DNA from: Mesostigma viride
Taxonomy: Eukaryota > Streptophyta > Mesostigmatophyceae > Mesostigmatales > Mesostigmataceae
Direction of reading: 5' to 3'
Assembly (NCBI GenBank): GCA_009746045.1
Contig: RPFO01001137.1
Location: 1 to 64,000 of the forward strand
DNA length: 64,000 nucleotides
Of this stretch, positions 10,601 through 21,924 are shown one piece after another. Under the pieces are notes generated by a model. The model did not search any database. It was not told the DNA's origin and saw only the letters and a program-made list of their open reading frames with translations. Position 1 is the stretch's first letter, and each line of letters opens with the position of its first letter. Position numbers and translations under genes: made by a program.

Positions 10601-13512
10601 AGCTAGCCACTCTTTTGCCAATGCCCCCCGTATTTGATCTCAACCAACCCGCATGCGCCATGCAGCTGGCGGAGCGGCTGCCCCCCATACACCTAATGCA
10701 GGTCCTCCCGGCAGAGCTGGCCCACCGCGCGGTCTTCCATCCGCTGAGTTCCAAGCAGCTCTCCCCCTCCTTCTTCGACGCGCCGGGCGCGGAGCACTGC
10801 TACCGGACGGGGGAGTCTCCCAGGGACCCCCTGGTGATCTGCTTCATCTATGTGGGTTATGCACGCGTGCTGTCCCGCGTCCCGGGCTACAAAGCCGCAC
10901 TGGGACTCTTTGTCGCGTTCGTACAGGAGCGGCTGGGCCGGTATGACGCGTACGAGTGCGAGGAAAAGGACGGCAGCTTTGTACTGGCGTTCGCGTCCGC
11001 GGTCAAGGCGACCTGTTTTGCAGAGGCGGTCCAGTGCGAGGCGATGGCGATTGAGTGGCCGGAGAGCCTGTTAGAGCATGACGTGGCAGCCGAGGTGGTC
11101 AAGATGGGGAGGGGGGATGCAGGGTTGCCGCGGCTGGAGTGTGTGGTGTTCAGGTACATGTGGCACGTTTTACAACTAGTCAATGACAATGTACTTACTA
11201 TTTGGTACCTCTGGTACGTTATTTGAACTTATGAATGGATGTACCTACTACTAGGTACGTTTGGCATGTTATTACTGTAAGATAGTACCATGTAACCGCA
11301 TAGCTACCATCATGTGAATTCATGGAATGTAATCGATCCCTTTAACACTGATGTAATCATTAGGTGAATATCATCTAAACTTGGCTCTGTGCACTTTCCA
11401 AGTTTCCGTTGCCAGCTTCCTCTCGTTAAGAATAGTGACATATTAATGACAGAAAAGGCGACTTGATAGATTGTAGGTGAATTGATGACAATTTTAGGTG
11501 ACATGTGTGTACAAAACTTCTGTGACAAATGACGACTATGATTCGTGCAATCGGGAAAACTCTGATTGTGATTTGCGTGTTATGTCTCCGGCACCTGCAG
11601 GGGCTTCCGGCTGCAGATCGGCATGTGCATGGGCGTGCCCAGTGACTGCCAGCCGCACATGACGACGGGCCGGGCGGCCTACTTTGGGGCGGTAGTCAAC
11701 CGCGCCGCCCGCATCGCGGCGACCGCAGCTCCAGGCCAATCGCTGGCCAACCAGGAAGTGTACGAGAGCGCTCGAGGGCAGACGGGGGACGTCACGTTCC
11801 AAGAGCTGGGGGAGTTTGGTCTCAAGGTATACTCCTAATTCATAAGTGATTCAGGATGCCCCTTGATAGTAGTGCCCTGATGTACTGTGTCTCAAGGTCG
11901 ACTCTTGGCTGACTGAGGGGACCAGGCTTACCGCACTGGCATAGTGGGAGATAATTTGAGCACCAAATCTGTTTGTATTCCTTTCTCTTAGTACTGGCAT
12001 TGGTTGTGGTAGCTGGGCGGGCGGGCGGGCGGGCGGGTGGGCAGGCAGGCAGGCTAACCACCCAACCATGCCGATGAGTGGCTTGTAGGGGTCCATGCAT
12101 GGGGGAGCTTTGGGATTTCCTGCGCAACATACTTGTAATTAAGGGTATGGCGACCGGCTATAGTCAAGTTGTCGGCTGTGATTAAGCTCTAAATTATGTA
12201 GTACACTATGGGGTATGAACGAAAGTGCGATATGATTTCCTTGAGAACGCCAGGCTGTTGTAGTGCGTCATATCCTATGCCATGGCATGATATACTGCGT
12301 ACAGTTTTGCTTATATAATCTTTGCAAGGCTGAGCCACGTTTTGTGCATTGCTGAGGCCGGTGCACAGACTGTTTCAAGAAACTGTTGCCGGTTGAAGAA
12401 ACTTGCCAGTTCCCAACAAGAAACTGTTTCTTCGCTGAGGGGCGTCAAATTTCACAATAATGACATCACGTATAAGTTGGAAGACCACATCCGCGGGTAT
12501 ATCAAGCTGCGATGCTCATTCATGTCATCAGTCAGGATTCCTCGTCACCACATTCCTCGCAACCAGAAATGCCTTTTCATGAGGATCGCTCTCCCTGCTG
12601 CTGTTTACGTACATGTTAATTGTGTTTTGCAAGATGGTGAGTCCTTAAGGGGTGGGCTTGATCCCGTTGCCAGCATACTGCCTGACCTTGCTCCGTGCCT
12701 CATAAATATTGTAATGACGTTCACAATATCATGCCCGCACAAATATTGCCCGCACCCAGGGTGTCCGCGAGCTGCTTTCTCTGTATGAGATTTCCTCCCC
12801 CGCCCTCAGCCTGCGCCTCTTCCCCCGCACACGCAAGCTCGCCAAGTCGCAGCCGCCGCCCACAAACTTTGACAGCGACGTCGATCGCAAGCAGCTAAGC
12901 CGGCCCGCCACCGGTACCCTCGAGGATGGCCAGACACTTGCACCGCCCCCCGGCTCCGCGGCAACGTCCGAGCTGACTCCTCACTCGGCATTCAAAGCAC
13001 AGCTGGGAGACACTGTGCCAAGTACCCGCGAACCGGAGGATCGAGCCAACGGCACGCTGCCCCTCTCAGGGAGATTCGAGGCCCCCGAGAGGCGTACTTC
13101 CACCGAGAGGTCCCCCAAGTCCCAGAGGCTTGTCCTGGCAGGCGACCCCGCGTTGCAGTCTCGGAAAGATGCCAGCCCGGACACCAGCTGTAGCCACAGC
13201 ATTGGCTCGAAAAGTGGTCACAAGAACTCGAGTGGCGGGGGAGGTTCAGGTATCTCCGGAACGTCAAAGAATCATCGCCGCCGGTCATGGGGCACGAACC
13301 GATCGTCGATGCTCGCGCCCGACGGCCAGCTGTCGACTGCGGAACAAGAGCAGCGGGAGGGCCTGAACAGGGAGGCGATGGTGGTGGGGCTGAAGGCAGA
13401 GGACCTGGAGGTGCTTACCCGCGAGGAGCTGCTGATGTACACGAGGCACCTGCTGGCGGGCGCCCATGGTCGCAAGCGGACGCAGCGCCGCATGACCAGT
13501 TTGACCATGTGA
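4626..13512 (+). CDS. Receptor-type class III nucleotide cyclase, two cyclase domains (5' partial)
   Basis: Predicted to make a cyclic nucleotide (cGMP or cAMP) at the plasma membrane. Exons: 4626-4913, 5513-6179, 7909-7982, 8646-9590, 10666-11153, 11601-11826, 12760-13512; all sites are GT-AG. The joined 3441 nt give 1146 residues and a TGA. Order: extracellular part (1-200); EGF-like Cys module CSGHGTC...CGCEFGWRGEYC (200-243); transmembrane helix (259-286); cyclase domain 1 from VVTDIEGSTSLWEW (Asp 319) through TEGDSF (Asp 362), with a Ser/Gly/Thr-rich insert in exon 4; link QLSPSFFDAPG; cyclase domain 2 to VVNRAARIA (Asn 854, Arg 858); linker GVRELLSLYEISSPALSLRLFPRTRKL; polar tail. The order matches Chlamydomonas CYG-type cyclases as I recall them. 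Domain 1 has both metal Asp and domain 2 only the transition-state Asn/Arg, so one composite active site is inferred. GTP or ATP preference is open: domain 2 has a Glu at the purine position as in guanylyl cyclases, but Ala at the second one. Confidence 0.88.
4893..5300 (+). repeat. Duplicated exon end and donor inside intron 1 of the cyclase gene
   Basis: The last bases of exon 4626-4913 (CATGGGCTGCATGGACGAGC plus donor) recur at about 4983 (with ATCGACGAGC), near 5065-5095 (degraded), at 5173 (with CTGGACGAGC) and at 5255 (CTGCACGGACGAGCAGGTG). Flanking intron text such as GGTTGATCGATGGGAGGG (4958 and 5245) is also shared. The intron thus holds about four decayed tandem copies of the exon-intron junction. 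Confidence 0.8.
7728..8080 (+). repeat. Duplications on both sides of the 74-nt cyclase exon
   Basis: Upstream, about 85 bp of pyrimidine-rich intron (GTCGCCCTCCTTG ... CCCATCTACMCC) is tandemly repeated at 7728-7805 and 7827-7900, just before the acceptor. Downstream, the exon 3' end (GTCATGAAGCGATCGCTGGC, 7950-7985) recurs at 8046-8082 as GTCGTGAAGCGATCGCTGGC followed by a donor-like GGGTGCGT. The second copy lacks the conserved TDIEGS start and is not needed to keep frame. Confidence 0.8.
9600..10292 (+). repeat. 41-bp minisatellite in a cyclase intron
   Basis: About 16 imperfect copies of a 41-42-bp unit containing GAGTGAGGGTCTATAG, TTAACTAATCAATTA and CATGAGCCAC. The array begins within ten bases of the splice donor at 9591. 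Units differ by scattered substitutions; the middle copies are the most alike. Confidence 0.93.
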
Positions 13513-14293
13513 CCCCGTGGGATGATCAGTGGATCATTCTAACACTACCACGCTGCGGCCTGGTCCGTCCTTCAGTAACTATTGGTTCATATTTCGCTGG
13601 CCCCCCATGGGAGACGTGAACCTGGCATGCGCGACCGATAGCCCGGCTCTGTGACCCCGGGATGATAGCATACTAGCATTGGTTAGGCTTTTTGTCTACA
13701 TCAGGCTAGGTTGGCCAACTTTCTTTCTGAATCCAGCCGCGGTGTCAGAGGTGGACCCGCACGATGCATGTAAATATAGCGCCCACAGCCAAAGGGCTCT
13801 GGATAGACAAGCAGTACGCACGCTCACAAGATTTTTCCTGACGCAGCACATGCAGAATTTTTTTAAAAAACGTACTGCACGGCTGTCAGGATAAGTGTGC
13901 GTTGCCTACTTTCAAGTGGATGCCTGTGTCAAATCGGTGACCATGCAGTGGTCACCGGCGGAGTATGTGTCCAAGGACAGCTCCCTGTGGGTGCTTGTGA
14001 ATCGGTTTTTGTAAATTGGGAGGTAAAGTTGCTAGGGTAGAAAAGCGAGCTAGGGTGGTCCCTTGCATAAAGTGACAGGTATGCACCCTTGTGTCCACCT
14101 GCCACCCAAGATTTGCTAGCGCTGCATATTGCCCACCCAATATCGCTCCTCGCTCCTCATCAGCCAAGTTCTGTCAGATTGCAATTTTTGTCATCCGTGC
14201 CTTTTTCAGGTATGTGGCAAGCCGGCATGCCAACTAGACGTTACCAATCATCCAGCTTTTTTTGGCACTAAATGAGCCAGGAATGCGCTCTGA
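13513..14293. other. 3' flank of the cyclase gene
   Basis: No convincing coding exon. It should hold the 3' UTR and polyadenylation site. I see no clear TGTAA signal near the stop. A small inverted pair around 13925-13965 (CGGTGACC...GGTCACCG) could form a hairpin. Confidence 0.45.
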
Positions 14294-14355
14294 CAGCATG
14301 TGTGTCTTTAATTCCTTGCAAGAGCAAGCTAGGTCACTTGCAGGCCTTACAAAAT

Positions 14356-14777
14356 TCGGGGTTCTTTGAACGGAGTTTCTTCTATACGTGAATGCGGGAA
14401 CAAGAGGCCGCTGATTGAGCGGCTTACATATAGGTCGTAGTGCTTTCTCGTAGCTTTTTGGCTAGAGCTTTTGTGATTAGTATATGCAATATAGTGCATG
14501 GTTGAAAAATGAATTAAGTAAATGTGCGTTCCGCGCCAGGGGGTTGATATACCCGGGCGGAACGGGGCGTGAGGTGCAGTGCCCCTGAAAAGAACAACCT
14601 ACGCATTATTTAATACTAGCGGTGCAGATTCGGGATATTCTACCCACGGTCTGTACGGTTAGCGTCTTACTAGCATCACTGAACATAAGGGTTTAATGAC
14701 GTCAGTTAGCTAGGGATAAGGGAGGTTTTGCGACTAAAAGCCGCTCAGGCTGGTTTTGTCGGCCTCTTTCTTTGCTC
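14356..14777 (+). repeat. Left 425-bp direct repeat (Q1)
   Basis: Near-identical to 17046-17472. Differences are small indels (CGGAGTTT vs CGGCGGAGTTT) and a few substitutions. The high identity suggests a fairly recent insertion. No coding frame. Confidence 0.9.
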
Positions 14778-15400
14778 GTTGTCGTTGCGGCGGCAGCCGC
14801 AGCTATGGGGGCTGCGGAGCAAATCCCCAAAGCACTGGTTGCACCGGCCACTTGGCCGGTGGTGAGTGAGACTTCCAGTTGTTAACCGGCCAGGCGTAGT
14901 TCCTCGCCCGGTTAACTAAAAGAAAAGAAAATGATTACCTCCGGTCCGCATCTTTTCCCCAGCTTGGGGTCTTTGGTGGGCCGGGTGCTGTAACAGGTGC
15001 TCACTGAACAAGTCGCTCGGTCGGCCCAGTGCGCGAGCTGGTGCTCCGTACCTGGGGATGCTTGCACCCCGGGGTGGAGCCGGATGGCTGGCACTGGCAA
15101 CCCGTGTCTCAGTCCGCGGCTTGAGGCTTTTTCTTCGGAAATTGCTGCTGGCCAGCAAACTTTGCAACTGCCCTCCGCCGAGGGGGGGGGGGTTGGGGCT
15201 GGGGACGGCGATGGGGCCAAGCGCCTACATACAAGCGAGAAATTTTTTCCGGCCCCACGCATAGAAAACTCCGGGGGGGATGCGGCCGGACTCTCGTTCA
15301 GCCAGGTGCCTGGGGCTGTGGCCTCGGGCATCCGGGCTGGCGGGGCCTGGGCTAGGTCTACGTGTTTTCTCGAAGCACCCCGGGTCTATGGGGAGACATT

Positions 15401-15608
15401 TAGGTTAAATAATGCCGGAACCTTTTGCCACCTGCATGCGGCAAACAGGTCCGGTACACTATTTTGCCCGGAATAACCACTTCTGAGCACCCAGGTTAAT
15501 CGATCGGCCGAATTAACTTGGGTGCTCAGAAGTGGTTACTCCGGGCAAAATAGTGTACCGCACCTGTTTGCCGCAGGTGGCAAAAGGTTCCGGCACTATT
15601 TAACCTAA
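15401..15608. repeat. Long palindrome, about 100-base arms
   Basis: Left arm 15401-15500 and right arm 15511-15608 are reverse complements with few mismatches (for example a GCAT/GC indel), around the 10-base centre CGATCGGCCG. Partial copies of one arm recur at about 15757-15832 and 16012-16074. Together these look like a hairpin-type MITE and its broken copies. Transcribed, it would form a 100-bp stem. Confidence 0.9.
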
Positions 15609-16311
15609 CTAAAACCGCTGGCCTTGTGGAGGGGAGTGAAGGGCCGACAGTGAGCGGCCACCCGACCCGCTTGGGGCCTGCTGAGCACGCACTTGGGCGC
15701 CAACGTGGCCTCAAGGTGGACTCGAACCCCGGCCTGACCTCCAAGGTGCACAGGTTTTAGTTAGGTTATAAATAATGCCGGAACCTTTTGCCACCTGCGG
15801 CAAACAGGTCCGGTACGCTATTTTGCTCAAAGCCCACACAGCCCGCCCGCCATGCACATGGAACGTCCTGCTCTGAGTCCCTCATCCATGCAACCTCGTA
15901 GGCGCGCGGACACGAGCCACTTGCAAATCACGCTCGATCGGCCTCCACCAGTGGTGCAAGGAACAACTCCCTACCGGGCTCAGCCCACAGGAGGGACGCG
16001 AACACTGCTCCGGGCGGAATAACCACTTCCGAGCACCCAAGTTAATTCGGCCGAACACTATTAAAACCTAACTGAGACGGCCATAGCGGTACCGACCCGG
16101 GGCCCCGAGAGGGGTCATGATAGGCTGGTGGCCGTGCGCAATCGCAGTGCAAATGCGCTGGGCCTTTTTGGGCCTGGCCATGCATCCACAGCCGCCAGGC
16201 ACACGCCTCCCAATGTGGGGGGGCTAGCTCCCGTTTTGCGGCAGGGCGGTCACTTGTGACAACGAGCAAGGTGGAGTGCGGCTTCAAGGGACAGCTGGCC
16301 AGGGCGGGTGT

Positions 16312-16485
16312 GATTCGGCAACGTACTTCATGAAGGGCAGCAGCAGCAGCAGCAACGCCGCGATCAGTGGCCCGACTACATCCGCCACAAGACCAACCCC
16401 GAGAAGCCCCAAGTGTACTGGCGGGGCGGGGACCTCTACGTCAACAAGAAACTGTGGAAGCCCCCCCGGGCTTCCCCGGGATAGA
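16312..16485 (+). pseudogene. Short coding-like tail, unknown protein
   Basis: A frame reading VLHEG, a run of six Gln, then WPDYIRHKTNPEKPQ and VYWRGGDLYVNKKLWKPP before a stop. The composition looks like real protein rather than a shadow, but a stop lies just upstream in the same frame and no start or acceptor is visible. It may be the last exon of a captured gene or of the element around it. Family not recognised. Confidence 0.3.
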
Positions 16486-17045
16486 GCACTCCAGCTAGTT
16501 GTCTAGATGGGGGCAATCGATGATGGGATAGCTTAGGCATTACAGCACTTGAAACGATATTAGCGCACAGCGTTATAGTACCTTCAATTAGCTCTGGCAC
16601 CTTGTGGCCATCAGCTTGCGCCTTAATTAGCCGACGTCTTGAGCCCACCTCACATTTGTAGCATAAGCTATGCGTCAGCCTACCTATGGTATTGCACTGG
16701 TTGTATTGCACCCACAGTGTTGCGCCCCGGCACCATGCCGTGGAGAGAGCGCTCTGTGGCCTGCCCACCTGCGGCAGTGAGAGAAGCTAGGGCGCCCTCC
16801 CTCCTTCTCACTGTGTATATAGGGTTGAAGGTTCCTTTACTCTGTATTGGCACCCACGTGACGCAGTCACGTGCTTATTAATTAATTAATTAATTCATGA
16901 AGGGCCTTGCATGATGAACGGCGTGCCTCCAGGCATGCCAATAGTGTCACATTTCCGCTTCCATTGTTTTAATGTTCCATGTGGGAGCTACGTTTATTGT
17001 TTTAATGAAGATGCTGGTTTTTGTGGGAGCTACGTGGGACATGAA

Positions 17046-17472
17046 TCGGGGTTCTTTGAACGGCGGAGTTTCTTCTATACGTGAATGCGGAAACAAGAGG
17101 CCGCTGATTGAGCGGCTTACATATAGGTCGTAGTGTTTTCTCGTAGCTTTTTGGCTAGAGCTTTTGTGACTAGTATAGGCAATATAGTGCATGGTTGAAA
17201 AATGAATTAAATAAAATGTGCGTTCCGCGCTGGGGTTGATATACCCGGGCGGAACGGGGCGTGAGGTGCAGTGCCCCTGAAAAGAACAACCTACGCATTA
17301 TTTAATTCTAGCGGTGCAGATTCGGGATATTCTACCCACGGTCTGTACGGTTATGTAGCGTCTCACTAGAATCACTGAACATAAGGGTTTAATGACGTCA
17401 GTTAGCTAGGGATAAGGGAGGTTTTGCGACTAAAAGCCGCTCAGGCTGGTTTTGTCGGCCTCTTTCTTTGCT
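17046..17472 (+). repeat. Right 425-bp direct repeat (Q2)
   Basis: Partner of 14356-14777, in the same orientation. It is followed after 12 bases by the second copy of the 61-66-bp P repeat. Confidence 0.9.
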
Positions 17473-17550
17473 CCCCACTTTGCTCAGCATGTACGTGTGT
17501 CTTTAATTCCTTGCAAGAGCAAGCTAGGTCACTTGCAGGCCTTACGAAAT

Positions 17551-18719
17551 AGTCTCATTTGTTTCTGTCAGTGTATCATATTCTGTTTTGTTTAAGGGGG
17601 CTCTCACGCTCGGGTCCGAAACTGGTTTTTTCAGGGGTACGGACTCTGTCCCAAATTTCCCTCTCACGCTTGGCCAGCACCCGGTCGTTTTCTGGCTCGG
17701 GCCTCTCACGCTTGACCTCGGCGCGAACCTAAATTCCAATTGGTTCGGCGCGGCGCCCTGTGCTTTGGCTGGGCAAGGCTTGTCCCGGCCTGTCCCAGGT
17801 TTTTCGTTGGGATAAGCATATAAAAAGCAAACGGTGACGGAGACGGCCGTTTTTCCCGCTCGTTCATTCTTCTTGCCTGAACTTCACGATCACAAGTTAA
17901 GAAACTGGACGCGAATAGGAAACTGGTCACTTGGAATAGGCTACGGAAATGGTGCTTGTCCCAAGCACCAAAAAAACCTGGGACACGCCGGGACGGATCC
18001 GAGAAAAAACAGGTTCTGAGCGCTCAAGCATGAGAGGCGCCTAAATGATCCATGTAACATTGGCATGTAATTTTCGAGAACAAGATAACAGTCAAACTGA
18101 AGCCATGATCCCCAGCATGCATGAGGTCGCATCGGTGCATGATCGGTCAACTACATGTGTAGAGTTAATTGGGTTAATTCTATTATGGCCATGTGTGAGC
18201 GCGAAACTTGTGATCGAACTCATGAGGCGATTCCTCCATCACTAATAAAGCATCTAAGCATCACTTGCAGTAGGGCAATTAGTTGGCTAGTTAATTAGGG
18301 AGGGGACACCCCTAAAGGGCACTTTTCTGGAAACCATACCTATGCATGTGCTAAAAATCCAATTATGATTGGGGACCATAAATATGATTTTTAAAAAAAA
18401 TTCCAACCACTTGGGGGGGGTACTAGCCCCCACCAGATGCCGGTTACGCGCTAAAAATAGAAAAAGACGCTACTTTTGGCATATTTTCCCTAGGACAATG
18501 GGCAAACATATTTGGACCAAATCATATATTTCCATATAGTTCCCCCACCTTTGAGAAAGTCTGCCTAATTTTGAGCACAAAACAATGATGTTTAGACACA
18601 TTGATGGATTTTCCCGCAAAAAGGGTACTTTTTTTCACCAAAAAAAATAAAACAAATCATAAACACATGGGATCATGCCATATCTTATATTTTCAAATAC
18701 TAGAGAGGGGGGGACATGC
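17551..18719. other. No gene seen
   Basis: 17600-17720 contains three spaced copies of CTCTCACGCT(T/C)G. From about 18,250 the composition becomes A+T-richer with A and G runs. No ORF shows family features. Confidence 0.5.
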
Positions 18720-19245
18720 AGCCCCAAATTTTCAGGTCATTCTGACAAGCGCAGCCCTATTTGATGGATATTCCTAGATAGCCACCTGTGACGAAGCTAA
18801 GGGAGGTTTTAGCTAGTATTTAACCACACTAACACCCCTTTATACATCTAATCCTCATGAAAACTGGCCAAACCACACACTATCATTCTCTGCACATATG
18901 GTACCTCCTATGTTCAAGGTTTGACGCCATTCTGACAAGAACTGCCCAAGTTACAACCATTCCAAGACGGCCACCCATGTAGACGCTACAAGGAAATTAG
19001 AGTAACCATGTAGCCACACTAGCACCTCCTTCTTCATCAAAGACATCTGCAAACTGACCAAAGCACACATAATCAACTCTTGCACGCTGACGGCAACGCA
19101 TGCTCAATGTGGGGGGTCATTGCGACAAGAACTGCTCAAGTTGATGGGTTTCCTATATGACCACATGACAAGGCGCTAAGGACCACTCAGTAAGTTAGTA
19201 ACCCCACAGTGCCACTTCATATGCCATCCAACATGCACCAAAACC
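18720..19245 (+). repeat. Diverged tandem repeat, about 190-bp period
   Basis: Three decayed units, marked by CATTCTGACAAG at about 18737 and 18931 and CATTGCGACAAG at 19117. Each is followed by a GACGCTA-like stretch and then CCACACTA(A/G)CACC. Identity between units is moderate, so the array is old. Confidence 0.7.
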
Positions 19246-21260
19246 ATGCTGAGTATGTTTACAATGTACAAAGGGGTGGCCACGCACCTCATATGTCTTC
19301 ATCATCCCTCCAGCATGGCCAGCCTTGTAAATATGTGCATAGCCTTGACGATGGTAGCCCTAACATGCCTAAGCAGTATTTCCTATGTTTCTCCCAGGTT
19401 AGAGTGTAAGGTTGATGCCAACCAAGCTAATCAACACAACAATACCTCCTAAACTGTCCTCCCCGGCATGGATGACAAACTGGGACTATGGAGGGCAAGG
19501 AACCAAGTAGGAACATGGTATATATAGCTTGCATGCAGTCATGCATGTCAACTATGGTTGGCTCAGCACATTGTAGTCTTGTCACATCATCATAACAAAG
19601 GAAAGCTCAAACAACCATTGGTGCCAGCTATCTACATGCAGTCACACAAATGCAATATCTCCAACATCATCATCACTATAACACTTCCATCCCTGCACGA
19701 TAAAATGCAAAGAAACCATTGGCGGCCCTTCACCGCATGAGCGCTGTGATGCCGCTGCGGCCTGCGAAGAGAGGGTGCGTCACTCTCAAACAACAAGAAG
19801 CGTCCATACGCACAACATCCTTGCCAGAACACGTTTTATGAAATGCCTTATACCTTCCCGAAGAGCTACAGGCTGCGACTGAAGCGGCCCTGATCACGAC
19901 ATCAACGAAAACAATCTAAAGCTGCCAGGTATTCGACAACACAACGGCAAGCGACGGCGAGCTAGCTGGCGGAAACTGCCCAAAAAGAACGCAAAAAACC
20001 TCGAACGATGAGCTCATAGAAGAAAGCACCGATAGCGGATAACATTCGCGACAAAGCTGTACCTTGCCCTCGTAAATCCCTCGCCCAGGCGCGCAACAAC
20101 AGCCGTTCTTCCATGGACAGGTCAGACACGCACTGCGCAGGTCTGAACAATTACTTACCGATAATGGCCGAAAATCTGGCAAAAAGCACCAGCTCGGTTT
20201 AGAATTCGATGCAACCGATATTAATTCCTGCTTCACGGTCAGAACAGCCCCCCAAACCACTATTTTACAGCCGCTATCATGAATTCTATTTCATTCCGCG
20301 CGACCAAAAAATTCAGATTACCCCCCATGCCGATGGCATAAAAAAACAACAGCGATATTGTAAACCAGCTGATTTCCGCCACAAACTAACATCATAAACT
20401 CATCTCATTTTAGATTCGAGTAAAATTTTTGCACTTCGCCTGCCCTAGTGTGGTAGTTTCGCCTGAACGCAGTCGCCATGGCCACTTCCGCAAGGGGTGC
20501 GCGCACCGTGCACGTGAAATTTGTGACCTTCGGTTCCGGCGCGAATTTTTTGGCGCCAAAAAATTCGGGGGTGTCCCGTCCCCTTAAACTCGTGCCCCCG
20601 TTAATTGGGGAGTCACGGAGCACCAAAGTGCTTTAATAATCCCTCTATGTGCACAACATGAAGAAAGGGCAGAGGCCCCCTTTCTCCTTCATGCCTGAGG
20701 CATGCCAAGGCAGCAATCGGACACGATAAACGATCCGGCAAGGTCTGTGGGTGCAATATAAGACCCGCGTGAACATATCGAAACAAGGAGCGTGGTGGGC
20801 AAGGTAGCTAAGCGGCATAGCCAGGATGTAGCATGCCGGGCTGGCGCTGTACAAAGGCTACTAAGCTAAGGCTAGGGCAGTAGGGTAAACACCCGCCATG
20901 CAGCCACATGCCATGCATGACCTATCCACAGCAGTTGCTGGCCCGGACCTAGTGGTCCCACTGAGCCCCGTTTGAACATCGCATTGACCCCCTCTCTCTT
21001 GCTTGGACTGCTATGCTGAACAAGAAGAGGTGGAAGACGATTGTCCAGGCTCACACGCAAGCCCCTGTGGGCCAGCCCCCTCCCCCCAAGAGGAAGGGGC
21101 GCTTTGCTGCATGAGTATAGAGTAGCTAGGGTTTTCTCGATTAGATTAGCTTAGAGTTAGATTATAGCCGATCGGTTTCGCGGCTTCGCCCACCGGCTCC
21201 ATCCATCCAGCAAGGGAATATGTGCTACATGATCTCCCAACGGAGTCATGTTATAATTTA
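19246..21260. other. Gene-poor stretch upstream of the DIRS element
   Basis: No exon or family motif seen. A 33-residue frame at 21014-21115 starts MLNKKRWKTIVQ and ends PPPPKRKGRFAA. It looks like the basic tail of some protein but is too short to name. The flank before the A1 repeat shows no matching target duplication that I can see, as expected for DIRS elements, which do not make them. Confidence 0.45.
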
Positions 21261-21713
21261 ATCGTGGTTCTCTGGACATATTTTCTTTAAAGTGAGATGG
21301 AAGGGTTCCTAGCCGCTATAGCTAGGTTGTTGTGTTCACGTGACATCCCTTTTGAGGCCGGTGCGGCCTGATCCGGATCAATCGGGGCCAAAACTTTGGC
21401 CATGCAGTTTTTCTTGGCCAGGTGGCACGTTGAGATATAAACCAAACCTGCCACTGTCTAGGTTTCTTGGCTAATGGCGTAGTAGCTAGTGGCTAGTGGC
21501 TAGTGGCTAGATCTAGATTCCTTCTCTCACGCAATATGTGACCTAATAGCCCCGGCAGCCTTACGTAAGCTGCCGGCAATTAGAACGCCACATTGCGTCA
21601 TTTGTTCAGACGCAACATTTGCGTGGCGAAAAAATGCCGTCCGGGCCAAGGGCGCATGACACGCAAAAAAGGATAAAAACAAACCCACCTATAGCTAAGG
21701 TCGGCCTCTTTTC
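21261..21713 (+). repeat. DIRS repeat A1
   Basis: Begins ATCGTGGTTCTCTG and ends GTCGGCCTCTTTTC. Matches A2 (30386-30833) almost base for base, with small indels such as a repeated GTGGCTA block at 21488-21508. Contains an inverted pair around GCAGCCTTACGTAAGCTGC. Confidence 0.93.
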
Positions 21714-21924
21714 TTTTCACGAGGGCGGCGACAGCAAGCCAGGGGAAACGAACCTCTGGTTTGACGAACCTGTACTGTCGGAGCCATTTTTGGCCCTGAG
21801 CAGCAATGCCGAACGGGGGCGCAAGGCTACAGCAGGGCAGGCAGCGCGCGGGGAGGACGGGACGCCCACACCGCGGGCTGCTGCCGCCAGTCACGCGCCA
21901 GTCGCCTAGCTTCAGCGCCAAAAA

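Larger units (their letters stand above)
14294..17550 (+). mobile_element. Non-autonomous LTR-like / DIRS-like element with nested direct repeats
   Basis: Two direct repeats of about 425 bp (14356-14777 and 17046-17472, nearly identical) enclose 2.27 kb. They are themselves enclosed by a 61-66-bp direct repeat (14294-14354 and 17485-17550, core GTGTCTTTAATTCCTTGCAA). The order is P-Q-body-Q-P. The Q repeats start TCGGGGTTCTTTGAAC and end near GTCGGCCTCTTTC. The A repeats of the DIRS element at 21261 start TCGTGGTTCTCTGAAC and end GTCGGCCTCTTTTC. I infer a polymerase-less relative of that family. No RT or recombinase motif is in the body; an ordinary LTR element is the alternative. Confidence 0.6.

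Noticed and set aside
14997-15476. 159-codon open frame on the plus strand
   Set aside because: Runs into the palindrome, shows no motif, and has competing open frames on the other strand.
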